Positions 52,637-63,676 of a stretch of 64,000 nt of DNA are shown piece by piece. Positions within the stretch are counted from its first letter, which is position 1, and every line of letters starts with the position of its first letter. The stretch covers positions 431,737 to 495,736 of the forward strand of contig NZ_BDAU01000001.1 in assembly GCF_001612615.1 (NCBI RefSeq). Reading direction: 5' to 3'. The notes beneath the pieces were generated by a model. It was not told where the DNA came from, searched no databases, and was given only the letters and a program-made list of their open reading frames with translations. The position numbers and the translations under genes were made by a program. This DNA is from Nocardia amikacinitolerans NBRC 108937 (lineage in GTDB: Bacteria; Actinomycetota; Actinomycetes; Mycobacteriales; Mycobacteriaceae).

Positions 52637-53758
52637 GTGAACGTCGACGTGAAAACCACGGATACGCAGGCCGTTTCGGCCGAGCTGCGCCGGGTGCGGC
52701 CCGCCTTGCGGATCGGTCCGGTCTCGCTGGTGTTGCGACCGGTGATGGTCGCGATCGTGCTGGCGCTCGCGGTGCTGGTCTTCGCCCTGTTCTGCGTGGA
52801 CATCGCCGTGGGCGACACGCACATTCCGATCGGGCGGGTGCTCGACGTGCTCTCCGGCGGCGGCAGCCGCTCGCAGCGCTACATCGTGCTCGACTCGCGG
52901 CTGCCGCGCGCGCTCACCGCCGTGATCGTCGGCGCGGCACTCGGACTCGCGGGCGCGATCACCCAGTCGATCCTGCACAACCCGCTCGCCAGTCCCGACA
53001 TGCTGGGCATCACAACGGGAGCCAGCCTCGGCGCGGTGTCGGTACTGGTCGCCACCGGCGGCGCCACGACTGGCTTCGCCGCCACCCTCGGCGCACCGCT
53101 CGCCGCGTTGGTCGGCGGATTGCTGACCGCCGCCGTGATCTACACGCTCGCGCTCGGCCGCACCGCCGCAGGCGAATTCGGCGCGACCGGACTGCGGCTC
53201 GTGCTCATCGGCATCGGCGTCAACATGTTGCTCATGGGCGGCATCAACTGGGTGCTCACGCTCGGAACCTGGCAGGACGCCGCCCGCGCGCAGCTGTGGC
53301 TGACCGGATCGCTCAACGGCGCCGACCGGGACCAGTTCGTGCCCGCGGCAATCGCGCTGGCCCTCGTCGCGCTCGTCGCGGTGGGTTCGGCGCGCACGCT
53401 GGCCGCGCTGCGGCTCGGCACCGAGACCACCCGGTCGCTCGGCGTGCGAATCCAGACCCAGCAGGCCATCCTGATCGGCGCGTCGGTGGTGGCGGCCTCG
53501 GTGGCGACCGCGGCCGCCGGTCCGATCGCGTTCGTCGCGCTGGCCGGACCGCAGATCGCGCGCCGACTGCTGCGCACGCCGGGAGAACCGTTGATCGGCT
53601 CGGCGCTGATCGGTGCGATCCTGGTGGTCGGAGCGGACGCGGCCGCACGCACGCTGTTTCCGATGGACCTGCCCGTCGGCATCGTGACCGCCGGATTCGG
53701 CGGACCGTTCCTGCTGTACCTGCTCGTGCGTATGAACCGGAAGGCGACCCTGTCATGA
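52637..53758 (+). CDS. FecCD-family iron-siderophore ABC permease (second subunit)
   Basis: A 373-residue permease. After a charged N-terminal extension of about 30 residues it shows RLPRALTAVIVGAALGLAGA, HNPLASPDMLGITTGASLG, a LGTETTRSLGVRIQTQQ coupling loop and GPIAFVALAGPQIARRL. It forms a heterodimer with the preceding permease. The start is GTG with GGGAGGACACG upstream. Its TGA overlaps the ATG of the ATPase gene. Confidence 0.93.
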   Translation: MNVDVKTTDTQAVSAELRRVRPALRIGPVSLVLRPVMVAIVLALAVLVFALFCVDIAVGDTHIPIGRVLDVLSGGGSRSQRYIVLDSRLPRALTAVIVGAALGLAGAITQSILHNPLASPDMLGITTGASLGAVSVLVATGGATTGFAATLGAPLAALVGGLLTAAVIYTLALGRTAAGEFGATGLRLVLIGIGVNMLLMGGINWVLTLGTWQDAARAQLWLTGSLNGADRDQFVPAAIALALVALVAVGSARTLAALRLGTETTRSLGVRIQTQQAILIGASVVAASVATAAAGPIAFVALAGPQIARRLLRTPGEPLIGSALIGAILVVGADAAARTLFPMDLPVGIVTAGFGGPFLLYLLVRMNRKATLS

Positions 53759-54588
53759 CCGTCACCACCACCGCCGCCGCGCACCAGCTGGCCGCAGAAC
53801 AGATCAGCCTCGGCTACGGCGACCGCGTCATCGTCGACGGGCTCACCCTGGACATCACCCCCGGTGTGATCACCACCGTCATCGGCCCCAACGGCTGCGG
53901 CAAGTCCACCCTGCTGCGCTCGCTCGGTCGGTTGCTACGACCGCGCGGGGGCCGAATCCTGTTGGACGGCAAGGCCATTTCCTCGATGAAGACCAAGGAC
54001 GTCGCGCGCGTCGTCGGCATGCTTCCGCAGACGCCGGTCGCGCCGGAGGGGTTGACGGTCGCCGATCTGGTCGCGCGCGGGCGTCATCCGCACCAGTCCT
54101 GGATCCGGCAGTGGTCGGCGGCGGACGAGACGGAGGTGATGACCGCGCTCGAGCAGACCGGCATCGCCGACTTGGCCGACCGCGCGCTCGACGAGCTCTC
54201 GGGCGGCCAGCGCCAGCGCGCCTGGATCTCCATGGCGCTGGCGCAGGGCACCGACATCCTGTTGCTCGACGAGCCGACGACCTACCTGGACCTCGCGCAT
54301 TCGCTCGAGGTGCTCGATCTGGTCGACCGGCTGCACGACGATCTCGGCCGCACCGTGGTGATGGTGCTGCACGACCTGAACCTGGCCATCAGGTACAGCG
54401 ATCAGCTCGTCGTCATGCACGCCGGACGGATCGTCGCGCAGGGCGCCCCCGCCGACATCGTCACTGCCGCGCTGCTCAAAGAGGTCTTCGGGTTGGACGC
54501 CTCGGTGCTCGAGGACCCGGTGTCCGGTCGGCCGATGATCGTGCCGATCGGCGCCCGGCACGTACTGCCCGGCGCGACCGCGGAGTGA
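53755..54588 (+). CDS. Iron-siderophore ABC transporter ATP-binding protein (FepC-like)
   Basis: A 277-residue ATPase. Walker A is GPNGCGKST, the Q-loop MLPQTPVAPEGLTV, the signature LSGGQRQRA and Walker B LLLDEPTTYLD, followed by the switch His in VLHDLN. It powers the two permeases; ATGA overlap couples its translation to the second. No substrate-binding lipoprotein is encoded in this cluster, so that part must come from elsewhere in the genome. Confidence 0.95.
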   Translation: MTVTTTAAAHQLAAEQISLGYGDRVIVDGLTLDITPGVITTVIGPNGCGKSTLLRSLGRLLRPRGGRILLDGKAISSMKTKDVARVVGMLPQTPVAPEGLTVADLVARGRHPHQSWIRQWSAADETEVMTALEQTGIADLADRALDELSGGQRQRAWISMALAQGTDILLLDEPTTYLDLAHSLEVLDLVDRLHDDLGRTVVMVLHDLNLAIRYSDQLVVMHAGRIVAQGAPADIVTAALLKEVFGLDASVLEDPVSGRPMIVPIGARHVLPGATAE

Positions 54589-54637
54589 TCCATCCCGTTC
54601 GCGAGGTATGACCAATACCACACAGCTACCGGACAGT

Positions 54638-54654
54638 TACGACAGGGTGTAGTA
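54638..54654. promoter_or_regulatory. BlaI-type operator
   Basis: TACGACA-GGG-TGTAGTA is an inverted repeat with one mismatch; its TGTAGTA arm is typical of BlaI/MecI operators. A -10 (TAAACT, 54677-54682) starts 23 bp downstream, and the blaI ATG begins seven bases after it, so the mRNA is probably leaderless and autorepressed. Confidence 0.7.
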
Positions 54655-54688
54655 CGCATTCGTGTCGTTGGGTCCGTAAACTTGGGGA

Positions 54689-55081
54689 ATGGCAGGACTC
54701 GGTGAACTCGAGAAAGCGGTCATGGACCAGTTGTGGTCGAGCGATGAACCGCAGACCGTCCGGCAGGTGCACGAAGCACTGGCCGCGCGCCGCGAACTCG
54801 CGTACACCACGGTGATGACCGTGTTGCAGCGACTCGCCAAGAAGAATCTGGTGGTCCAGCGGCGCGACGACCGCGCGCATCGGTACGCGCCGGTGCACAC
54901 CCGCGACGAACTGGTCGCCTCCCTGATGGTGGACGCGCTGCAACAGGCCGACGCTGCGGGCAGCCGCGCCGCCGCGCTGGTGCATTTCGTGGAGCAGGTC
55001 GGACGTGACGAAGCGGATGCGCTGCGCGAGGCACTCGCTAAGCTCGAGGCATCCGAAGGCAATCAACCACCGCCCAAGTAG
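54689..55081 (+). CDS. blaI: BlaI/MecI-family transcriptional repressor
   Basis: A 130-residue winged-helix repressor. MAGLGELEKAVMDQLW, then EPQTVRQVHEALAARRELAY, TTVMTVLQRLAKKNLV and the RAHRYAP wing are typical. It corresponds in order and partner to M. tuberculosis BlaI (Rv1846c), which controls its own gene, a beta-lactamase and ATP synthase genes there. A candidate operator lies 35-51 bp upstream. The M56 protease gene follows after 77 bp. Confidence 0.93.
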   Translation: MAGLGELEKAVMDQLWSSDEPQTVRQVHEALAARRELAYTTVMTVLQRLAKKNLVVQRRDDRAHRYAPVHTRDELVASLMVDALQQADAAGSRAAALVHFVEQVGRDEADALREALAKLEASEGNQPPPK

Positions 55082-55158
55082 TATCGGGGATGGCCGCACG
55101 GCCCCCGGGCCTCACAAAGCCGTGAGCGCCAGGCCCCACAACGCAGTGAGCTGAGTCG

Positions 55159-56097
55159 ATGAACGCAACCGCGCCGGTCTTCGCCGGTCTCGCCTTGCTT
55201 CTCGCGGGGCCCGCCCCTGCGCTGCTCAGCCGTGCGACGTGGCCGTACCGGACGCCGCGCGCCGCACTCGTGTTGTGGCAGGCCATCGCGCTCGCCGCCG
55301 TGCTCAGCGCGTTCGGTTCCGGTCTCGCCATCGCCGCCGAACTGCTGGTGCCGGGGCCCGACGGACGTCCCACCACCTCTCCCACCCGCGAGATCGACGC
55401 GCTCGGCCTGCCACTGTGGCTGGCCTACGTCACCGTCTTCGCGCTGACACTGTTGATCGGCGCGCGGCTGATCTTCTCGGTGATCCGCGTCGGAGTGCAC
55501 ACCCGCAGGCGCCGGGCGCGGCATCGCATGCTGGTCGACCTGCTCGACCAGAGCGGTCCGCACCGCCCCGCGCACGACATCCGGGTGCTCGCCGCGCCCG
55601 AACCGATCGCCTACTGCCTGCCCGGCCTTCGCCAGCGGGTGGTGCTCAGTGCGGGCACGCTGACCAACCTGGACCAGTCCGAGGTCAAGGCCATCGTCAG
55701 CCACGAGCGCTCGCACCTGCGGGCCAGGCACGATCTGGTGCTCGAGGCGTTCACCGCGGTGCACGAGGCGTTCCCGCGGGTGGTGCGCAGCAAGGCCGCG
55801 CTCGGCTCGGTCAAGCTGTTGATCGAGTTGCTCGCCGACGATTCCGCCGTCAAGGTCACCGGTCCCAAACCGCTCGCGCGGGCGCTGGTGGCGTGCGCGA
55901 AGTCGACCGCGCCGCAGGGCGCGCTGGCCGCGGGCGGTCCCACCACGCTGATCCGCATCCAGCGGCTGAGCGGGCGGGTCGGTGATTTCCGGGTGGCCTC
56001 GGCCGCGTATCTCGGCTCGGTCGCCATCCTCGTGGTTCCCACGTTGGCCGTCGCGGTACCCTGGCTGGTCGAACTCAGTCGGTTGTTCCACCACTGA
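55159..56097 (+). CDS. blaR: M56-family membrane metalloprotease (BlaR1-like)
   Basis: A 312-residue membrane protein. Transmembrane segments lie near residues 5-24, 35-60, 85-110 and 285-305. The zinc site is His182-Glu183-x-x-His186 (VSHERSHLRARHD). It lacks the penicillin-binding sensor domain of staphylococcal BlaR1, like the mycobacterial counterpart Rv1845c. It probably cleaves BlaI or a related repressor in response to envelope stress. Confidence 0.87.
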   Translation: MNATAPVFAGLALLLAGPAPALLSRATWPYRTPRAALVLWQAIALAAVLSAFGSGLAIAAELLVPGPDGRPTTSPTREIDALGLPLWLAYVTVFALTLLIGARLIFSVIRVGVHTRRRRARHRMLVDLLDQSGPHRPAHDIRVLAAPEPIAYCLPGLRQRVVLSAGTLTNLDQSEVKAIVSHERSHLRARHDLVLEAFTAVHEAFPRVVRSKAALGSVKLLIELLADDSAVKVTGPKPLARALVACAKSTAPQGALAAGGPTTLIRIQRLSGRVGDFRVASAAYLGSVAILVVPTLAVAVPWLVELSRLFHH

Positions 56098-56219
56098 CCT
56101 CCTCGATCCGGCGGTCGCCGGTCGCTCGCTTCACTCCGTTCAGGACGTCGCGGTCCGCCGCGCCCGTTCGCGTGCCGAACTCGTCGCGCACGTCGAAACA
56201 CACGAAAGGCCCCCACCCT

Positions 56220-58088
56220 TTGACTCCCTCGCCCGCCGCCGCGGCGCCCAGCGTCACCTTCGCTGATCTGGGCCTGCCCGTTCCGCTCGTCCAGGCGCTA
56301 CGCCGCGACGGCATCGAGGCGCCCTTCCCCATCCAGGCCGCGACGGTCCCGGACACGCTGGCGGGCAAGGACGTGCTCGGGCGCGGCCCGACCGGATCGG
56401 GCAAGACGCTCGCCTTCGGACTGCCCATGCTGGCCCGGCTCGCGGGTGGCGCCGCCAAGCCGGGGCGGCCGCGCGGACTGGTGCTGGTGCCCACGAGAGA
56501 GCTGGCCGCCCAGATCGAGCGCGCGCTCGACGAGCCCGCGCTCTCTCTCGGACTGCGCATCGCCTCGGTGGTGGGCGGCGCGCCGATCAAGCGCCAGGCC
56601 GACCGGCTGGCGCGTGGCGTCGACCTGCTCATCGCCACCCCCGGCCGGTTGCAGGACCTGGTCCTGCAAGGCTCGGCCGACCTGTCCGACGTGCTGATCA
56701 CCGCGCTGGACGAGGCCGACCACATGGCCGACATGGGCTTCCTTCCGCAGGTCACCAAGTTGCTCGACCGGACGCCGAAAGACGGTCAGCGTCTGCTGTT
56801 CTCCGCCACCCTGGACGGCGATGTCGACAAGCTGGTCAAGCGCTACCTGCGCTCGCCTGTGACGCATTCCACCGCGCCGCCGTCGGCCGCGGTCGCCACG
56901 ATGTCCCACCACCTGCTGTACGTGCACAAGGCCGACAAGCGCGACGTCGTCGCCGAGATCGCGTCCCGCGACGGGCTCACCATCCTGTTCGTGCGCACCA
57001 AGCACGGCGCGGACCGGCTGGCCAAGCAACTGCGCGCCGCCGGTGTCGCGGCGGGTGCGCTGCACGGCGGCAAGGCGCAGAACAACCGGACGCGAACGCT
57101 CGCGGCCTTCGCCGACGGCAGCGTTCCGGTGCTCGTCACCACCGACGTCGCCGCCCGCGGCATCCACGTCGACGGCATCTCCCTCGTCGTGCACGTCGAC
57201 CCGCCCGCGGAGCCCAAGGCCTACCTGCACCGGGCGGGCCGCACCGCCCGCGCAGGCGAGGACGGCGTCGTCGTCACCTTGGTCACCGAGGTCGAGCGGA
57301 CCGACGTGGAGAAGATGACCCGCAAGGCGGGCGTGGATATCGAAGGCGTCGAGGTGTCGCCCGGTGATCGACGGCTGGCCGCGATCACCGGCGCGCGGAG
57401 ACCGTCCGGTGTTCCGGTCACCCTGCCCGGCGCCGTGGTGAAGTCCGAAGGAGCCGACGAACGCGGCTCTTCGGCGGGAGCGAAGGGCAACGGACGCCGG
57501 GGGGCCGCGGGTGCGAAGTCCAGCGGGTCCCGGGCTACAGCTGGCCGTGGGGCCGGTGCTGGAGCCAAGCCCAACACGAGCCACGCCGCCGCTGAAGAGC
57601 GCCGCGCGACGCGGGGAGCCACTGAGCGCCGCGCCACCGGCGAAGCCGGGCCTCGCGGACGAGGCCGCACCGCGGAAGCGAAGTCCGACGGACGACGCGC
57701 CAACGTCGCGGCGAGATCCGGCGGACGACGCGGCACCGGACAGTCGACGGCCTACGCGGAAATGCCCACCGAGGCAAGGCATTCCCGCGGCAACCGCTCG
57801 ACCACCGCCGCGGGCCGCCCGGCTCGCACGGAGGGGGTGCGCTCGACCGAAAGCCGTAGCACCGCAACCGAATCCGCTCGACGCTCCACGGCGGACGGCA
57901 CGTCGGCCGCGCACACCACCCCGAACCGCCGCCGCACCGACACCCGCGATCGCATCGCGCCCCGCTCCGACGGTTCCGCCCCGGCCCCCCGCACCCGCGC
58001 GGGCCGCCGCTCGGCCGAACCCACGCCGACACGGGACACCGGCCAGCCCCGCCACCGCAGCTCCGGCCAACGCCGCCGCCCCAACTGA
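56220..58088 (+). CDS. DEAD-box RNA helicase with long basic low-complexity tail
   Basis: A 622-residue helicase. The Q motif (VTFADLGLPVPLVQALRRDG, FPIQAATVP), Walker A GPTGSGKT near residue 57, PTRELAAQ, TPGRLQDL, DEADHMADMGF, SAT, ILFVRTKHGADRLA, TDVAARGIHVDGI and YLHRAGRTARAG cover the full set of motifs in about 400 residues. The remaining 200 residues are rich in Arg, Ser, Ala, Gly and Thr (RGRG, GRRG, RRST), as in RhlE-type helicases that condense with RNA. TTG at 56220 with AAAGG upstream is preferred to GTG at 56172. The tail coding end runs into a tandem duplication. Confidence 0.9.
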   Translation: MTPSPAAAAPSVTFADLGLPVPLVQALRRDGIEAPFPIQAATVPDTLAGKDVLGRGPTGSGKTLAFGLPMLARLAGGAAKPGRPRGLVLVPTRELAAQIERALDEPALSLGLRIASVVGGAPIKRQADRLARGVDLLIATPGRLQDLVLQGSADLSDVLITALDEADHMADMGFLPQVTKLLDRTPKDGQRLLFSATLDGDVDKLVKRYLRSPVTHSTAPPSAAVATMSHHLLYVHKADKRDVVAEIASRDGLTILFVRTKHGADRLAKQLRAAGVAAGALHGGKAQNNRTRTLAAFADGSVPVLVTTDVAARGIHVDGISLVVHVDPPAEPKAYLHRAGRTARAGEDGVVVTLVTEVERTDVEKMTRKAGVDIEGVEVSPGDRRLAAITGARRPSGVPVTLPGAVVKSEGADERGSSAGAKGNGRRGAAGAKSSGSRATAGRGAGAGAKPNTSHAAAEERRATRGATERRATGEAGPRGRGRTAEAKSDGRRANVAARSGGRRGTGQSTAYAEMPTEARHSRGNRSTTAAGRPARTEGVRSTESRSTATESARRSTADGTSAAHTTPNRRRTDTRDRIAPRSDGSAPAPRTRAGRRSAEPTPTRDTGQPRHRSSGQRRRPN

Positions 58089-58366
58089 CCGCCTCGCACA
58101 CACCGGGTTTCGCTCGCGGCAGAGTCGCCACACACCCACTACACGCCTCACACAGACACCGACTATGTGAGGCGTGAAGAAGGTCTGTGCCAACGCCGGA
58201 CACCACCGGCCAGCCCCGCCACCGCGGCACCGGCCAAACGGCGCCGCCCCGACTGACCGCCTCGGGCACCGGGATTCGTCCGCAGCAGAGTCGCCACACA
58301 CCCACCGCACGCCTCACACAGGCACCGACTATGTGAGGCGTGCACAAGATCTGTGTCAGCCCGGTC
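58034..58366. repeat. Tandem 166-bp duplication spanning the helicase 3' end
   Basis: Two copies of about 166 bases lie head to tail (about 58034-58199 and 58201-58366). Both contain ACCGGCCAGCCCCGCCACCG, GCAGAGTCGCCACACACCCA and an inverted repeat ACGCCTCACA...TGTGAGGCGT (58143-58175 and 58309-58341). The first copy encodes the last residues of the helicase and its stop; the second lies in the 382-base gap before the transporter gene. No transposase or T-tail is associated. Confidence 0.75.
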
Positions 58367-58466
58367 GATGCGGGCATCAGTGGTCGCGACACGCCCGGGG
58401 TGCACAGGCGACGCGCCGGGTGCGGTGGGGCGGATGGGCGGGGTTGGCTATTGGCGGGCAAACTGA

Positions 58467-60881
<2,415 letters not shown>

Positions 60882-60903
60882 GCACCGACACGCGAACAGA
60901 GCC

Positions 60904-60941
60904 GCTACCGGCCGACGCGATCCACCGCGTCTGCCGGTAGC
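60904..60941 (+). terminator. Strong hairpin after guaB1
   Basis: GCTACCGGC (60904-60912) pairs with GCCGGTAGC (60933-60941), and GACGCG inside pairs with CGCGTC. It starts 23 bp after the guaB1 stop and has no T-tract, like many non-canonical actinobacterial terminators. Confidence 0.45.
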
Positions 60942-61145
60942 ATGGTGGTTGCCGGGTCCGCCCGGCGCCACGATTCCGCATGCCGAAAGGAACAAGTTGT
61001 CACCCGCGTCCGAGGGCGCCGCACAGGAGGGCTCCTCTACCGAGCCGGGTGACAAACCCGGCGCTCTCCTTCTCGCAGCAAGCCAGCCCGAACCAGCTCG
61101 TCCCCGCGCGTCCCGTGATTCCGCGCTCCGCGGGCGGTGTTGATC

Positions 61146-62534
61146 GTGTCCACCGTCCTCACCATTCTCAGCCTGGTCGGGTTCGTCGCACTCACCGCGG
61201 GCACCGCGCTGTTCGTCGCTGCCGAATTCTCCCTCACCGCCCTGGAACGCAGCACCGTCGAGGCGCACGCCCGCACCGGTGACGTGCGCTCGCGAATGGT
61301 CCGGCAGGCGCACCGCACGCTGTCGTTCCAGCTGTCCGGCGCCCAGCTCGGCATCACCATCACCACGCTGATCACCGGATACATCGCCGAGCCGGTGATC
61401 GCCCGCCTGCTCGCGCCTGCGTTCACCGCCGTCGGCCTGAACTCGAGTGCGGCCAACGGCGTCTCGCTGGCACTGGCCCTGGTGCTGGCCACCTCGCTGT
61501 CGATGATCTACGGCGAGCTGGTGCCCAAGAACATCGCCATCGCCAAGCCGATGGCGACCGCGCGGATGACCGCGGGCCCGATGGTCGCCTTCTCGGTGGT
61601 GTTCAAGTGGATGATCCACTTCCTGAACAGCACCGCGAACTGGGTGGTGCGCCGCCTCGGCGTGGAGCCGGCGGAGGAGCTGCGCTCGGCGCGTTCGCCG
61701 CAGGAGCTCGGCTCGCTGGTGCGCACCTCCGCGCAGCGCGGCGCGCTGGATCAACGCACCGCGCTGGTGATGGACCGCTCGCTGCAGTTCGGCGAGCGCA
61801 GCGCCGAGGAGCTGATGACGCCGCGGGTGAAGGTGGAGTCGCTGGACAAGTCCGACACCATCGCCGATCTGATCGCCGCCGCCAGCCGCACCGGCTACTC
61901 GCGGTTCCCGGTGATCGACGGCGATCTCGACAACACCCTCGGCGTTGTGCACGTCAAGCAGGCGTTCACCCATCCCGCGAACGTGCGGAGCACCATCCCG
62001 TTGCAACTGCTGGCGCGCCCCGTTCCGGTGGTGCCCGCCAGCCTCGACGGTGACGAGGTGCTCGAACGCGTCCGCGCCGACGGCATGCAGGTCGCGCTGG
62101 TCGTCGACGAGTACGGCGGCACCGCGGGCATGGTCACCATGGAGGACCTGATCGAGGAGATCCTCGGCGACGTGCGCGACGAGCACGACGAAGAGGAGCG
62201 CGACGTGCGCCGGGTCTCCGACGGCTGGGACTGCTCGGGCCTGCTGCGCATCGACGAGGTCTCCCGCGCCACCGGCTACGACGCGCCAGAAGGCGAATAC
62301 GAAACGCTCGGCGGCCTGGTGCTGACCGGTCTCGGCCGCATCCCCGTGGTCGGTGACGAGGTGGTGCTGCCCAATTCGACCGCCAATCACAGACACCCGT
62401 ACGAAACCGACCAGGGCGGCTGGATCGCCAGGGTTGAACGCATGGACGGCCGCCGCATCGACCGGGTCCGGCTGATCCCCGTCACGCCGGAGGCGCTGGT
62501 CGCCCGCGCGGCGCAGGAGCACAGCCATGGGTGA
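61146..62534 (+). CDS. CNNM/CorC-like membrane protein with DUF21, CBS pair and CorC_HlyC domains
   Basis: A 462-residue protein. Residues about 1-200 are the DUF21 transmembrane domain (FVAAEFSLTALERST, YGELVPKNIAIA). CBS motifs lie at about residues 220-345 (MTPRVKVESL, GYSRFPVIDGD, DEYGGTAGMVTMEDLIEEI), and the CorC_HlyC domain follows at about 370-450 (YETLGGLVLTGLGRIPVVGDEV). These proteins are linked to magnesium and cobalt export. It corresponds in order to Rv1842c. GTG at 61146 has GGGCGG upstream; 61137 and 61140 are alternatives. It overlaps the next gene by eight bases. Confidence 0.88.
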   Translation: MSTVLTILSLVGFVALTAGTALFVAAEFSLTALERSTVEAHARTGDVRSRMVRQAHRTLSFQLSGAQLGITITTLITGYIAEPVIARLLAPAFTAVGLNSSAANGVSLALALVLATSLSMIYGELVPKNIAIAKPMATARMTAGPMVAFSVVFKWMIHFLNSTANWVVRRLGVEPAEELRSARSPQELGSLVRTSAQRGALDQRTALVMDRSLQFGERSAEELMTPRVKVESLDKSDTIADLIAAASRTGYSRFPVIDGDLDNTLGVVHVKQAFTHPANVRSTIPLQLLARPVPVVPASLDGDEVLERVRADGMQVALVVDEYGGTAGMVTMEDLIEEILGDVRDEHDEEERDVRRVSDGWDCSGLLRIDEVSRATGYDAPEGEYETLGGLVLTGLGRIPVVGDEVVLPNSTANHRHPYETDQGGWIARVERMDGRRIDRVRLIPVTPEALVARAAQEHSHG

Positions 62535-63591
62535 TCTGTTCGGTGTCCTGCTCACGGTGGTGCTGCTCGCGGGCAACGCCTTCTTCGTCGCCGCCGAGTT
62601 CGCGCTGATCTCCGCGCGCCGCGACCGCCTCGAGGCGCTGGCCGCCCAGGGCAAACGCAACGCCACCACGGTCATTCGGGCCGGTGAGAACCTGTCGATG
62701 ATGCTGGCCGCCGCGCAGCTGGGCATCACGATCTGTTCGATTCTGCTCGGCCGCGTCGGCGAACCGGCCGTCGCGCACCTGCTGGAGGGACCGTTCGAGC
62801 TGATCGGCCTGCCCGACCAGCTGCTGCATCCGGTGGCCTTCGCCATCGCGCTGACCATCGTGGTGATCCTGCACATCCTCTTCGGCGAGATGATCCCGAA
62901 GAACATCGCGCTGGCCGGGCCGGAACGCAGTGCGCTGCTGCTCGTTCCGATGCACCTGATGTGGTTGCGGGTGGCTCGTCCGCTGATCGCGATCTACAAC
63001 CTGGCGGCGAATCTGTCGCTGCGGCTGCTGCGCATCGAGCCCAAGGACGAGCTGGACGCCACTGTGTCCAGCGTGGAGCTGGCCGAGATGATCGGCGAGT
63101 CCCGCTCGGAGGGTCTGCTCGACGAGGAGGAGCACCGCCGTCTGACCCAGGCGCTCGGCACGTCCGACCGGGTCGTCGCCGACGTGATGGTGCCGCTGGC
63201 AACGACCCGCTCGGTGCCGTTGCGCGGCAATGGCACCACGCTCGGCGACGTCGAGACCGCTGTCACGGAGACCGGCTTCTCCCGCTACCCGGTGCGCGCG
63301 AGCGACGGTTCGCTGGTCGGCTACCTGCACGTGAAGGACGTGCTGGACAAGGTCGCCGACGAGTCGGCGGGTCCGAACACTCCGATCCCGCGCACCGACA
63401 TCCGCCCGCTTCCGACGGTCGGCACCGGCACCACGCTCTTCGAGGCGCTGGCTCGCCTGCGCCGCACCAGCAGCCACCTCGGTCGCGTCGTCGACACCCG
63501 CGGCAACACCGTCGGCATCGTCGCGCTCGAGGATCTGGTCGAGGAGTTCGTCGGCACGGTGCGCGACACCACCCACCGGATCATCGAATGA
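62527..63591 (+). CDS. CNNM-like membrane protein with DUF21 and CBS domains
   Basis: A 354-residue paralogue of the gene before it. The DUF21 domain (FVAAEFALISARRDRLEAL, LFGEMIPKNIALAG) spans about 1-195, and the CBS pair follows (VMVPLATTRSV, GFSRYPVRASDGSLVGYLHV, DTRGNTVGIVALEDLVEEFVG) at about 215-345. It has no CorC_HlyC domain. It overlaps the preceding gene by eight bases and the two probably act together, as do Rv1842c and Rv1841c. Confidence 0.9.
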   Translation: MGDLFGVLLTVVLLAGNAFFVAAEFALISARRDRLEALAAQGKRNATTVIRAGENLSMMLAAAQLGITICSILLGRVGEPAVAHLLEGPFELIGLPDQLLHPVAFAIALTIVVILHILFGEMIPKNIALAGPERSALLLVPMHLMWLRVARPLIAIYNLAANLSLRLLRIEPKDELDATVSSVELAEMIGESRSEGLLDEEEHRRLTQALGTSDRVVADVMVPLATTRSVPLRGNGTTLGDVETAVTETGFSRYPVRASDGSLVGYLHVKDVLDKVADESAGPNTPIPRTDIRPLPTVGTGTTLFEALARLRRTSSHLGRVVDTRGNTVGIVALEDLVEEFVGTVRDTTHRIIE

Positions 63592-63676
63592 TGTGCCGCG
63601 CCACCGTGTTCGAGCGCGGTAGCGGCCCGCGCGGTGGCGCCGTTTCACGATCGTCACGAGGCGCAGGGGAGCCGTC

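Noticed and set aside
51550..54588. A complete siderophore ABC importer
   Set aside because: Two permeases and an ATPase are present, but no substrate-binding protein is encoded in the cluster.
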